A stretch of 43,527 nucleotides of DNA from CAKRJP01 sp963634745 (GCA_963634745.1 CAVHCX010000025.1:1-43527); one strand, 5' to 3'. Numbered from the stretch's first letter, positions 34,862-42,760 are shown. The notes: generated by a model from the sequence alone, not told the origin. Made by a program: numbers and translations.

Positions 34862-34955
34862 TTTACTCTGTCGCCTTTTGTCGCTTTTTTCAGTTTCTGT
34901 CGCTTTCTGTAACTTTCTGTAGCTTTCGGTCGTTTCCTGTCGTTTCCTGTCGCTT
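34862..34955. repeat. 10-bp-period tandem repeat in the fabD-fabG gap
   Basis: At 34891-34955 a degenerate unit of the form cg-c/t-tttctgt repeats about six times with an exact 10-bp period; less regular units extend to 34862. On the transcribed minus strand it reads as acagaaag-type units. It fills the gap just before fabG and weakens its ribosome site. No protein or terminator is seen. Confidence 0.8.
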
Positions 34956-34965
34956 ATCATTTTTT

Positions 34966-35889
34966 CTAATTTCCCAGGACTCCTAGGATTTCTTCCAGAT
35001 CCTCTAGCTTGGATAGATTTTGGACCCTAGCCTCAGGATTTATTTTTTTCATAAAGCCTGCCAAGGTCTTCCCGGGACCGATCTCTATAAAGCTATCCAC
35101 CCCTTCTTGCAGCATGGTCTCCATGCTCTGCTGCCATTTCACGGAGGAAGAGACTCCCTTGCACAAGAGGGCACCGATTTTATTTTTATCTTGCACAAGC
35201 TCTCCTGTCACATTAGCCACATAAGGGATCTTTAAATCAGAAAAGCGAAGATTCTCTATCTCTTTTTTGAGGGCTTCCCCTGCCGGCTCCATGTAGGCAG
35301 AGTGGAAGGGACCGCTGACATTTAGCATAATTGTCCGCCTTGCCCCTGCTTCTTTTAGAAGGGCCGCCACATCTTCCACCTCATGTTTTGCCCCGGTGAT
35401 CACGATCTGGCCCGGGCAGTTGTAATTTGCGATACCTACTCTTTTGTAGGCCTCCACCACCGGCAGGATTTTTTCTATGTCAAGGCCCAGGATGGCACAC
35501 ATGGCCCCCTCTCCTTTGGGTACTGCCTCTTGCATAAAAATTCCTCTTTGGCGGACCAATTTTATAGCTGTCACAGGATCCAAAGCCCCTGCCACGGAAA
35601 TGGCGGCATACTCTCCAAGGCTTAAGCCTGCGGTAAGGTCCGGCCTTATTCCTGCTTCTTTTAAAACTGCTGTCATAGCCAGGCAGGTAGCCACCATGGC
35701 AGGCTGGGTATAGCAGGTTTGGTTGATCCTATCATTTTCCTCAAAACAAATCCGCCTTAAGTCTATCCCCAGGGCTTCTTCCGCCTCATCATAGATGGCT
35801 CTCGCCCCGGAAAATGCATGATAAAACTCTGCTCCCATCCCTACTTTTTGCGCCCCCTGGCCGGGGTAAATAAATGCAATCTTGCCCAT
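34966..35889 (-). CDS. fabD: Malonyl-CoA:ACP transacylase FabD
   Basis: 307 aa. The opening IAFIYPGQGAQKVGMG, the nucleophile motif GLSLGEYAA with catalytic Ser, and the GPFHSAYMEPA His motif are present. It moves malonyl from CoA to ACP. AGAGG precedes the ATG; fabK is 29 bp upstream. Confidence 0.97.
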   Translation of the reverse strand: MGKIAFIYPGQGAQKVGMGAEFYHAFSGARAIYDEAEEALGIDLRRICFEENDRINQTCYTQPAMVATCLAMTAVLKEAGIRPDLTAGLSLGEYAAISVAGALDPVTAIKLVRQRGIFMQEAVPKGEGAMCAILGLDIEKILPVVEAYKRVGIANYNCPGQIVITGAKHEVEDVAALLKEAGARRTIMLNVSGPFHSAYMEPAGEALKKEIENLRFSDLKIPYVANVTGELVQDKNKIGALLCKGVSSSVKWQQSMETMLQEGVDSFIEIGPGKTLAGFMKKINPEARVQNLSKLEDLEEILGVLGN

Positions 35890-35918
35890 GTTTTCTAACC
35901 TCTGTTAAGCTCTATCTT

Positions 35919-36842
35919 TTATATCTTTAATAATAGGGAAGCTTCTTTCATTAACCGGTCCACGACTTCCTTGCAGCTAAGCTCTTCCCCGATCATCCCG
36001 GCAATCTGCCCGGACATCACACTGCCTTCCTTTACATCGCCTTCCACAACTGCCTTTCTTAGGGCACCTATGGTCAGCATTTCCAGTTCCTCCATGGAAG
36101 CTCCGGATTTTTCCAAGTCCAAATATTTTTTTGTCATATCATTTCTAAGGGCCCGGACCGGGTGGCCGGTACTTCTTCCTGTGACCCTTGTGTCAATATC
36201 CTTGGCCCTTATGATTCTTTCCTTGTAATTTTCATGGACCTGACATTCCCGGGTTACGACAAAACGGGTTCCAAGCTGAAAGCCCTCTGCCCCCAGCATA
36301 CTCGCGGCGGCAATGCCTCGTCCGTCAGCGATTCCTCCTGCGGCAATGACTGGGATAGATACAGCATCCACCACCTGGGGAACTAAGGCAAATGTCGTAG
36401 TCTCCCCCACGTGGCCTCCGGATTCACAACCTTCTGCCACTAGAGCATCCGCCCCGCACCGCTCCATGCGCTTTGCCAGGGCCACGGAGGCCACCACGGG
36501 AATAACTTTTATATTTTTCTCCTTCCAGAGACCCATATATTTTTCCGGATTGCCTGCGCCGGTGGTGACGACAGCCACCCCTTCCTCTGCAATAACCCGA
36601 GCCACCTGGTCCGCATAGGGACTCATTAACATGACATTGACCCCAAAGGGCTTGTCAGTAAGTTTTTTAGCCTCCCTAATCTGGTCTCTCACCCACTCTG
36701 CCGGGGCATTGGCCGCGCCGATAATTCCCAGGCCTCCCGCCTCGGAAACAGCCGCCGCCAAATGGTAGTCTGCCACCCAGGCCATACCTCCCTGAATGAT
36801 GGGAGATTCAATTCCTAACAATTCTGTGATTCTAGTTTTCAT
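35919..36842 (-). CDS. fabK: FMN-dependent enoyl-ACP reductase FabK
   Basis: 307 aa, a nitronate-monooxygenase-like TIM barrel. Typical features are ITELLGIESPIIQGGMAWV, the FMN phosphate loop VIAAGGIADGRG and the GCESGGHVGE motif. FabK replaces FabI in many Firmicutes and is insensitive to triclosan. It performs the last reduction of each elongation cycle. No fabI or fabL is present in this operon. Confidence 0.96.
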   Translation of the reverse strand: MKTRITELLGIESPIIQGGMAWVADYHLAAAVSEAGGLGIIGAANAPAEWVRDQIREAKKLTDKPFGVNVMLMSPYADQVARVIAEEGVAVVTTGAGNPEKYMGLWKEKNIKVIPVVASVALAKRMERCGADALVAEGCESGGHVGETTTFALVPQVVDAVSIPVIAAGGIADGRGIAAASMLGAEGFQLGTRFVVTRECQVHENYKERIIRAKDIDTRVTGRSTGHPVRALRNDMTKKYLDLEKSGASMEELEMLTIGALRKAVVEGDVKEGSVMSGQIAGMIGEELSCKEVVDRLMKEASLLLKI

Positions 36843-36899
36843 AAATGTAAAACCCCTGTCCTCTTATAAATAATCTTTGATTTATGGCTTATTTATAGC

Positions 36900-37124
36900 T
36901 TATTTGTGGCTTTCAATATACTTGATGACTTCTCCGATGCTAGTAAGTTCTTCTAAATCTTCGGAAGGAATCTCCACATCATAGGTCTCCTCTAAGGCCA
37001 TAACCATCTCGAACAAATCCAAGGAATCTGCCTCTAAATCCTCTTTAAAAGAAGTCTCCATAAGGATTTTCTCCTCATCTACACCAAGGTTTTCTGCAAC
37101 AATTTTTCTGATTTCTTCAAACAT
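36900..37124 (-). CDS. acpP: Acyl carrier protein
   Basis: 74 aa, acidic four-helix protein. The phosphopantetheine attachment Ser is in EADSLDLFEMVMALEE. AAGGAG precedes the ATG. It carries all acyl intermediates for the operon's enzymes. Confidence 0.97.
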   Translation of the reverse strand: MFEEIRKIVAENLGVDEEKILMETSFKEDLEADSLDLFEMVMALEETYDVEIPSEDLEELTSIGEVIKYIESHK

Positions 37125-37164
37125 CTGTTTTCTCCTTTTTGTCTATGTTTTTACTTTTTTCAGG

Positions 37165-38145
37165 TCAGTTCCAGGTAAGAATGGAAGCTCCCCAGGTCAG
37201 GCCACCGCCAAAACCTGCAAGCACAAGCTTCATGCCTGCTTTTAGCTTTCCGCTTCTATTTAGTTCATCTAAAAGAAGGGGAATGCTGGCAGAGGAAGTA
37301 TTTCCATACTCTCTCATATTCGTGGGGAATTTTTCTAAGGGCTCATCTAATCTTTTTGCCACAGCCTCCACGATTCTCTCATTGGCCTGATGCATAAGAT
37401 ATAGGTCAATCGCTTCTTTCTTTAAATGATTTTCTTCCAGGACTTCTTCTATGACCCGGGGGACTTTTCTGACTGCAAATTTAAAGACCTCTTGGCCATT
37501 CATTTCCATATAGCTTAGGGGCCTTTCAGGGAGAATCTTGTCCCCGGCCTTAAAAGGATTTACCCCATAGGGACTTTTTAAGGTCAAAGCTCCTCCTAAA
37601 GACCCATCCGAGTGAGACACGGGAATAAATCCCTCCCCCTCTCGGCGTTTAATTACAACAGCACCGGCTCCGTCCCCAAAAAGAATGCAAGTGCCCCGGT
37701 CCTTCCAGTTGGTAAGATTGGATAGGCTCTCGCTTCCAATGACCAGGGCTGTCTTACACCAGCCCGCGGACATATAGGCAATCGCCGTATTGTAGGCCAT
37801 TAAAAATCCGCTGCAGGCAGCACTTAAATCAAAGCAAAAGGCATTGCTTGCCCCAATTTCTTTTTGTACCCCGCAGGCAGTTCCCGGCATTATACTATCC
37901 CCGGAGATGGTAGATACTAAGATTAGGTTTACTTCCTCCGCCGCCAGCCCTGCATTTTCAAGGGCTCTCTTAGCCGCCTGGGCTGCCATAAAAGTGGTCA
38001 TCTCATAAGTAGCAATATGCCGTCTCTTAATTCCGGTCCGCTCCACGATCCAGGCATCGGAGGTCTCCACCATTTGCTCTAATCTTTGATTTTCCAGAAT
38101 AAACTCCGGCACATAAGAGCCGGTCCCTACAATTTCTCCTGTCAC
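37165..38145 (-). CDS. fabH: 3-oxoacyl-ACP synthase III FabH
   Basis: 326 aa from GTG 38145. This start is chosen because it matches the family opening (TGEIVGTGSYVPE) and has GAGGTGG five bases upstream; an ATG at 38187 would add 14 uncharacteristic residues. Catalytic Cys is in DLSAACSGFL, His in LMHQANERI and Asn in YGNTSSAS. It starts fatty-acid synthesis from acetyl-CoA (or branched acyl-CoA) and malonyl-ACP. It is the first gene of the operon. Confidence 0.96.
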   Translation of the reverse strand: MTGEIVGTGSYVPEFILENQRLEQMVETSDAWIVERTGIKRRHIATYEMTTFMAAQAAKRALENAGLAAEEVNLILVSTISGDSIMPGTACGVQKEIGASNAFCFDLSAACSGFLMAYNTAIAYMSAGWCKTALVIGSESLSNLTNWKDRGTCILFGDGAGAVVIKRREGEGFIPVSHSDGSLGGALTLKSPYGVNPFKAGDKILPERPLSYMEMNGQEVFKFAVRKVPRVIEEVLEENHLKKEAIDLYLMHQANERIVEAVAKRLDEPLEKFPTNMREYGNTSSASIPLLLDELNRSGKLKAGMKLVLAGFGGGLTWGASILTWN

Positions 38146-38214
38146 AACTTCCACCTCACTTCTTTCCTGCCATGTTTTTTGTTTCATTTGTTTTGTTTGC
38201 TTTCAACAGGACTG

Positions 38215-38244
38215 ATTTTAACAGGCATCCTCTGCCGGATACAA
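38215..38244 (-). promoter_or_regulatory. Candidate promoter of the fab-acc operon
   Basis: On the minus strand TTGTAT (38239-38244) and TAAAAT (38215-38220) are 18 bp apart, 70 bp before the fabH GTG. I looked for the FapR operator (TTAGTACCTAG-type inverted repeat) around it and did not see one. No regulator gene such as fabT or fapR is adjacent. Confidence 0.4.
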
Positions 38245-38427
38245 TTTACAGAAATCGCAAAAATGTAAGATTCCTGATAAAAGGGTGAAAAAAATGTCTT
38301 TGTTTCAATACATTCCGACATCGGATTGCCAATCTCAAGACAAGATGCCATAATATCCACGGAGATGGTATTTGTAAAGAATACAAAACTATACTCTTAC
38401 TGAATTACAAAATTTTATATGGAAGTT

Positions 38428-38556
38428 GTTTTCGTCGGCAGTCGACGAAGAAGGAGCTTATATTTATTTCAAAGTAAAATAAGACTCAGGGAATACGAGA
38501 AATACCGGAAGCATTTGCAGGGAAAAGTATGCCTTGACGATGCTTTTTTTATTTTT
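38428..38556 (+). promoter_or_regulatory. Possible structured leader/attenuator before panC
   Basis: The 38246-38638 region contains no gene. It holds the perfect hairpin TTCGTCG-gcagt-CGACGAA (about 38431-38449) and, 70 bp on, AAGCAT ... ATGCTT followed by a T-rich run (ttttttatttttt) ending near 38556. The second looks like an intrinsic terminator about 80 bp before the panC start. Together they could be a leader with conditional termination, or the second may just end an unseen small transcript. I do not recognise a known riboswitch. Confidence 0.35.
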
Positions 38557-38638
38557 TAAAGCCAGAAAATGACTCATGAAATTTCTTACATTCAGAACAA
38601 GAGTTTATCTCCGAATTTATTTTAAAAGGAGAATTACT

Positions 38639-39478
38639 ATGCAAGTAACAAAGACGGTAGCAGAAACAAGAACCTTAGTAAAAAAATGGAAGAAAGAGGG
38701 AAAAAGCATAGGTCTTGTTCCAACCATGGGATTTTTACACGAAGGGCACGCAAGTCTGATTCAAAGATGTCGCGAGGAAAATGACATTGTCGTGGTATCT
38801 GATTTTGTTAACCCCACCCAGTTCGGACCCAGTGAAGATTTAGAAGCCTATCCCAGAGATTTTGAACGTGACAGTAAGCTGTGCCAGAGTCTCGGTGCTG
38901 ACCTGATCTTCAATCCACAAGCCCAGGAGATGTACCATAATCCCCATGCTTATGTAAGTATTGATGGACTATCCGATACGCTTTGCGGTAAAACAAGACC
39001 CATTCATTTCAAGGGTGTATGCACGGTTGTTTCCAAATTATTCAATATTGTAAAGCCGGACCGGGCTTATTTTGGACAGAAGGATGCCCAACAGCTTGCA
39101 ATCATCCGCAAGATGGTGGAAGACCTTAATTTTGACATCCAGATTATAGGATGCCCAATTGTCCGTGAGGCGGACGGACTTGCAAAATCATCCAGAAATA
39201 CCTATTTAGATGCCAAAGAAAGACAGGCCGCACTCTGCCTTTCAAGAGCCGTAAAGGTCGGACAAGAGGCCATCCATAAGGGCATTATGGCTGAAGACGT
39301 TCTTAAAAAAATGCGAGCCGTAATAGAAGCAGAAGCTCTTGCCAAAATAGATTATGTATCTATGGTAGATGCCCTGGATATGCAGCCGGTAGAGAAGGTT
39401 GAAAAAGATGTCTTGGTTGCCATGGCAGTCTATATCGGAAAAACTCGTCTTATAGATAACTTTAGCTACGAGGTATAG
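38639..39478 (+). CDS. panC: Pantothenate synthetase PanC
   Basis: 279 aa from ATG 38639, which has AAGGAG seven bases upstream; a frame open back to 38576 adds 21 residues with no family similarity. Motifs: VPTMGFLHEGHASLI (HIGH-like nucleotide site), FVNPTQFGPSEDLEAYPR, VVSKLFNIVKPDRAYFGQKDAQQL, and KSSRNTYL. It joins pantoate and beta-alanine using ATP. panB and panD are not beside it. A transporter follows after 3 bp. Confidence 0.96.
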   Translation: MQVTKTVAETRTLVKKWKKEGKSIGLVPTMGFLHEGHASLIQRCREENDIVVVSDFVNPTQFGPSEDLEAYPRDFERDSKLCQSLGADLIFNPQAQEMYHNPHAYVSIDGLSDTLCGKTRPIHFKGVCTVVSKLFNIVKPDRAYFGQKDAQQLAIIRKMVEDLNFDIQIIGCPIVREADGLAKSSRNTYLDAKERQAALCLSRAVKVGQEAIHKGIMAEDVLKKMRAVIEAEALAKIDYVSMVDALDMQPVEKVEKDVLVAMAVYIGKTRLIDNFSYEV

Positions 39479-39481
39479 TCC

Positions 39482-40444
39482 ATGGAATTTGTTATGAAAA
39501 AGATAGAAAAGATCAGTTCCTTTCTCAGCAAATATATAGGACTCATCATCATCTGCTTTTCTATATTTGCATTTTTCCGACGAAATGTCTTTGCATGGAC
39601 CACGAATTATACTTCTCTCTTTCTTGGAGTTGCCATGTTCGGCATGGGCCTTACCATAAGAATGGAGGATTTTAAAAAAGTATTTTCAAGACCAAAAGAA
39701 ATTCTGATCGGATTTATCGCCCAGTATACTATTATGCCGGCGCTGGCATGGATTTTATGTCAAATTATGCATCTTCCCACCGATCTGGCACTGGGGGTAA
39801 TCTTAGTGGGATGCTGCCCCGGGGGAACCGCAAGCAATGTGATTACCTATATTGCCGGGGGAGATGTGGCACTTTCTGTCGGAATGACCATCACCTCCAC
39901 CCTTGCCGCCCCTCTTGTGACACCCCTGCTCGTATATATACTTGCCGGAGCCTGGGTGGAAGTATCTTTTGCAGCCATGGTAATTTCTGTCGTAAAGGTA
40001 GTCCTGCTTCCGGTACTGCTGGGAATTGCAATAAACTGGTTCTTTGGCAAAGAGATTCAGAAAGTAGCAAATGTTTTACCACTCATCTCAGTTATATCAA
40101 TTGTGATGATCATCAGCGGAATCGTATCCGTCAATGCTGAAAAAATTATAAGCTGTGGCCTTCTGGTCCTGGGACTTGTGGCCCTTCACAATCTCTTCGG
40201 AATGGGAATCGGACTTGCCGCAGCAAAATTCTTACAGATTGACGATCCCAAGGCAACCGCCATTGCCATAGAAGTAGGCATGCAAAACAGCGGCCTGGCG
40301 ATCTCCTTAGCCACAGCTAATTTTGCAGCCAATCCCCTGGCTACCCTTCCCGGAGCGATCTTCAGTGTATGGCATAATATATCCGGCTCCATATTTGCCG
40401 GAATCCGTCGAAATGAATTAGCTTCCTCCAACAGCTATGAATAG
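39482..40444 (+). CDS. BASS-family transporter, likely pantoate/ketopantoate importer (PanS-like)
   Basis: 320 aa with about 10 membrane helices, bile acid:sodium symporter superfamily. Family motifs include FGMGLTIRMEDF, GVILVGCCPGGTASNVITYIAGGDVALSV and EVGMQNSGLAISLA. GAGG from the end of panC serves the ATG, so the two are translationally coupled. PanS, a BASS member in Salmonella, moves ketopantoate and pantoate. The tight pairing with panC suggests the same job here. A bile-acid or other organic-anion substrate cannot be excluded. Confidence 0.85.
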   Translation: MEFVMKKIEKISSFLSKYIGLIIICFSIFAFFRRNVFAWTTNYTSLFLGVAMFGMGLTIRMEDFKKVFSRPKEILIGFIAQYTIMPALAWILCQIMHLPTDLALGVILVGCCPGGTASNVITYIAGGDVALSVGMTITSTLAAPLVTPLLVYILAGAWVEVSFAAMVISVVKVVLLPVLLGIAINWFFGKEIQKVANVLPLISVISIVMIISGIVSVNAEKIISCGLLVLGLVALHNLFGMGIGLAAAKFLQIDDPKATAIAIEVGMQNSGLAISLATANFAANPLATLPGAIFSVWHNISGSIFAGIRRNELASSNSYE

Positions 40445-40450
40445 GCAAAA

Positions 40451-40488
40451 AAGACAGCATACAGGATTTTGCTCCCGTATGCTGTCTT
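40451..40488. terminator. Bidirectional intrinsic terminator
   Basis: AAGACAGCATAC (40451-40462) pairs with GTATGCTGTCTT (40477-40488) around a 14-nt loop. On the minus strand the stem is followed by a T run (CTTTTTTG), strong for the Hsp20 gene; on the plus strand the tail is only ttcatcat. It separates the convergent transporter and Hsp20 genes. Confidence 0.85.
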
Positions 40489-40527
40489 CATCATATGGTA
40501 TATTAGAAAGTTTTTAAGGTATTGGCC

Positions 40528-40989
40528 TTAACCTTCGATACTGATATATTTCTTTTCTTCGACTGCCGGTTTTTCTTCTTTCTTCGGAACAAAGACTTTC
40601 AAGATACCATGCTTGAACTCGGCCTTGATATCTTCTTCTGTGACATCTTCGCCTACATAGTAGCTTCTCTGGCAGGCTCCTGCGTAACGTTCACGGCGGA
40701 TATATTTGCCGGTCTCTTTCTCCTTTTCATCCTGATCAAGTCCTTTGGCTGCGCTGACTGTCAGATATCCGTCATTTAATTCTGCAGTAACCTCATCTTT
40801 CTTAAATCCAGGAAGATCAATCTCCAATTCGTATCCATCCTTTTTCTCTTGGATATCTGTCTTCATCAGATTGGCTGCATGATGTCCATACAGTTTCTTC
40901 TGAATCTTCTTTTCTGCTCTGTTATCATAAAATGGAAAATCAAAGAAATTATCAAATAAGTTATCATTAAAAATACTAGGCATTAACAT
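40528..40989 (-). CDS. Small heat-shock protein Hsp20 (copy 1)
   Basis: 153 aa with an alpha-crystallin domain: YELEIDLPGFKKDEVTAELNDGYLTV, RRERYAGACQRSYYVGEDV, then FKHGILKVFVPKK and a C-terminal I-S-I anchor motif. An ATP-independent holdase that keeps denatured proteins soluble. AGGAG precedes the ATG. A CIRCE operator over its promoter lies about 155 bp upstream, so HrcA control is expected. About 65% of residues match the paralogue at 42873, judged by eye. Confidence 0.95.
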   Translation of the reverse strand: MLMPSIFNDNLFDNFFDFPFYDNRAEKKIQKKLYGHHAANLMKTDIQEKKDGYELEIDLPGFKKDEVTAELNDGYLTVSAAKGLDQDEKEKETGKYIRRERYAGACQRSYYVGEDVTEEDIKAEFKHGILKVFVPKKEEKPAVEEKKYISIEG

Positions 40990-41128
40990 AAGTCATATCT
41001 CCTTTCAAAAGACGTTTATTAATTATTTAGCACATTCGGATTTACTCTGAAGTGTTGTTGTCATCTCAAACTCCAGTCGGTGGAACCTTTATCATCTCCT
41101 TTTGTTCCCCTTCCTTTGTTCTAGCTGT

Positions 41129-41157
41129 AATATAACACCTATTATTAGCACTGTCAA
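41129..41157 (-). promoter_or_regulatory. Sigma-A promoter of Hsp20 copy 1
   Basis: On the minus strand TTGACA (41152-41157), 17 bp, TATATT (41129-41134): near-consensus with ideal spacing. The -35 box lies inside the CIRCE operator. Confidence 0.8.
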
Positions 41158-41171
41158 GAGGCGAGTGCTAA
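41145..41171. promoter_or_regulatory. CIRCE operator (HrcA) of Hsp20 copy 1
   Basis: TTAGCACTG-N9-GAGTGCTAA matches the CIRCE consensus TTAGCACTC-N9-GAGTGCTAA except for one base. It overlaps the -35 box, so HrcA binding would block transcription until heat stress. hrcA is not in the window. Confidence 0.92.
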
Positions 41172-41287
41172 TTTTTTGAATGTTTTTGCAAACCTTGATT
41201 TTACAGGCTGGCAGACAGTCTGACCGAAAAATGATGGCGATTGTTGTTACGGTTATTCAATAAGATTATTGGAGCGCAAAATTAGTA

Positions 41288-41316
41288 TTGCTATTGTACG
41301 GACATTTGCATATAAT
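41288..41316 (+). promoter_or_regulatory. Promoter of the relB toxin-antitoxin pair
   Basis: TTGCTA (41288-41293), 17 bp, TATAAT (41311-41316), 43 bp before the relB ATG. The -10 box is consensus. Confidence 0.6.
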
Positions 41317-41358
41317 AAAGATAGATGGAAATATTACTCACGAAAGGAGATGTTTTAT

Positions 41359-41667
41359 ATGGCTACAAAATCAGCAAATTTATATGCAAGGATTGAACCA
41401 GATGTCAAAGAAAAAGCAGAAAGTATCCTGTCTACACTTGGTATCCCTGCTTCCAGTGCTATCAATATGTTTTATAAACAGATTATCTTACAGAGAGGAC
41501 TTCCGTTTGAAGTAAAAATACCATCTGCCAGACCTGTTGACATCAGCACATTATCAGAAGCAGAGTTCAATGAAGAATTGGAGAAAGGATATGCAGATAT
41601 GCAGGCTGGACGGACAAAAAATGCGAAGAAAGCCTTTGCTGACATTCGCAAGGATTATGGCTTATGA
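41359..41667 (+). CDS. relB: RelB/DinJ-family antitoxin
   Basis: 102 aa from ATG 41359, preceded by AAAGGAG; a frame open back to 41269 reads through the promoter. The ribbon-helix-helix part is ANLYARIEPDVKEKAESIL followed by LGIPASSAINMFYKQI, the RelB/DinJ signature. The C-terminal half should bind the toxin. Its stop overlaps the toxin start (ATGA). As antitoxin it would repress its own promoter. Confidence 0.9.
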   Translation: MATKSANLYARIEPDVKEKAESILSTLGIPASSAINMFYKQIILQRGLPFEVKIPSARPVDISTLSEAEFNEELEKGYADMQAGRTKNAKKAFADIRKDYGL

Positions 41668-41909
41668 TATATGAAGTAGAAGTATCCGAACAGGCTGACA
41701 GTGATTTGAGAGGAATTTTTGAATATATTGCTTTTGAATTGCAATCGCCGGAAAATGCAAGCGGACAACTTGACCGTCTGGAAGAACAGATATTAAGTCT
41801 GGATACGATGCCAGAGCGTTATCGAAAATATGAAAAAGAACCGTGGAAAAGTCGTGGACTTCGTGTATTACCGGTAGACAATCAGTTAAATCTCCACACA
41901 AAGCAATAA
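41664..41909 (+). pseudogene. RelE/ParE-type toxin, apparently shortened by internal deletion
   Basis: 81 codons. The beginning is a standard toxin of this family (MIYEVEVSEQADSDLRGIFEYI, then RLEEQILSLDTMPERYRKY and SRGLRVLPVDN). After VDN the protein should continue with the last strands (a YLVFY-like segment and a VMYGGRDID-like end), but it goes straight to QLNLHTKQ and stops. Since VDN and the usual (V/I)DxQL tail are alike, an in-frame deletion of roughly 25-30 codons is the likely event. The C-terminal strands form the active or target-binding face, so the product is probably inactive. Confidence 0.65.
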
Positions 41910-41951
41910 AGGATATGATTTAAAGCAGTCTTTCATTTTGATATGCTACCC

Positions 41952-41992
41952 TCATATAGGACAATGAAATATAAAAGTCCTATATGGGGGTA
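41952..41992. other. Hairpin at the edge of the IS remnant
   Basis: CATATAGGAC and GTCCTATATG, extended by G/C-rich ends, form a stem of 10 or more bp around a 14-nt A/T loop, immediately before the degenerate orfA. It has no U run. It may belong to an insertion-sequence end; I cannot assign the family. Confidence 0.4.
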
Positions 41993-41997
41993 TTTTC

Positions 41998-42230
41998 ATG
42001 TTCAGAAAAAGTAAGATAAATCCAATAGAAAAAGTAAAAATAGTCGAACGATGGCTTTGAAATATCAATGTTCTTATCAACAAGTTCGTAACTGGGTAAA
42101 ACGGTACGAAGAAATGGGATGTAAAGGTTTGGAAGATCGTCGTGGTAGGCGAGTAGGATCATTACCAAGTCGTGCACCTGAAGAAGAATTGCGTGATAAA
42201 ATCGCTGAAGAAATTAAACTTTATGCTTCA
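41998..42230 (+). mobile_element. IS3-like orfA remnant
   Basis: ATG at 41998 opens a frame (INPIEKVKIVERW) typical of the start of IS3-family OrfA, but it stops at 42058. The continuation in another frame (QQVRNWVKRYEEMGCKGLEDRRGRR) is the helix-turn-helix second half. The 30 or so residues expected between them are missing and orfB is absent. The fragment runs into the recombinase remnant near 42225. It is a decayed scar, not an active element. Confidence 0.65.
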
Positions 42231-42597
42231 AAAAGGAAAAGATGTTGAGATAGACGGTTATAAAGGATTCATTTTCATGGCAAAATCCGGCAGACCGCTC
42301 ATGCCTAGTGCGATAAACAATATCTTATATAATATTGTAGACGCATATAACAAAAAAGAAGTTCAAATTGCAAAGACTGAACATAGAAATGCTGAATTGT
42401 TACCAAAGGTATCCGCTCACATTATGCGACATACGGCTTGTACAAGAATGGCAGAAAAGAGAATAGACGTAAAAGTTCTCCAATATATTATGGGACACGC
42501 CCACATAGACGTGACGATGGACGTATACAACCATGTAAGTGAGATGTCCAGAATTGAGAGTGAAATCACAAGGCTGGATAGCGTAGCAATTAGCTGA
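42219..42597 (+). pseudogene. C-terminal fragment of a tyrosine recombinase (integrase)
   Basis: About 125 codons. IDGYKGFIFMAKSGRP resembles the middle of the catalytic domain of Tn916/phage-type integrases; AHIMRHTACTRMA supplies the HxxR pair, IMGHAH the second His and MDVYNHV the catalytic Tyr. The N-terminal DNA-binding domains and the first catalytic Arg are missing, replaced by the IS remnant. The stop is followed by the hairpin gacaccaa-N10-ttggtgtc (about 42596-42621) and by ttgcaaacc-N12-ggtttgcaa (42672-42700), which could be remains of an attachment site. Confidence 0.75.
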
Positions 42598-42717
42598 CAC
42601 CAAAAATAAAAAATTGGTGTCAAAATGGTGTCAAACCAAGAAAAAGTGATGATTATAAGGAAGAAAAAGTGTTGCAAACCCCGTAAAATCAAGGTTTGCA
42701 AAAAAAATCTCAAAAAA

Positions 42718-42744
42718 TTAGCACTCACCTCTTGACAGTGCTAA
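42718..42744. promoter_or_regulatory. CIRCE operator (HrcA) of Hsp20 copy 2
   Basis: TTAGCACTC-N9-CAGTGCTAA: one mismatch to the CIRCE consensus, mirror-image to the mismatch in the other operator. It overlaps the -35 box of the promoter. Confidence 0.92.
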
Positions 42745-42760
42745 TAATACGTGCTATATT
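42732..42760 (+). promoter_or_regulatory. Sigma-A promoter of Hsp20 copy 2
   Basis: TTGACA (42732-42737), 17 bp, TATATT (42755-42760), 112 bp before the ATG at 42873. Confidence 0.85.

Larger units (their letters stand above)
41114..41204. repeat. Left arm of ~91-bp inverted repeat (Hsp20 control region)
   Basis: From ctttgttcta (41114) to cttgattttac (41204) the sequence is, with few differences, the reverse complement of 42683-42775. The arm includes the promoter and CIRCE of the minus-strand Hsp20 gene and an extra ttttgcaaaccttgatttta block beyond them. Confidence 0.85.

Noticed and set aside
38146..38300. FapR-type operator upstream of fabH
   Set aside because: No inverted repeat resembling the known consensus is present in the stretch I read.
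42172..42597. An intact 141-aa protein starting at 42172
   Set aside because: Its first 16 or so codons are the IS remnant read in another frame; the rest is only the C-terminal part of an integrase.
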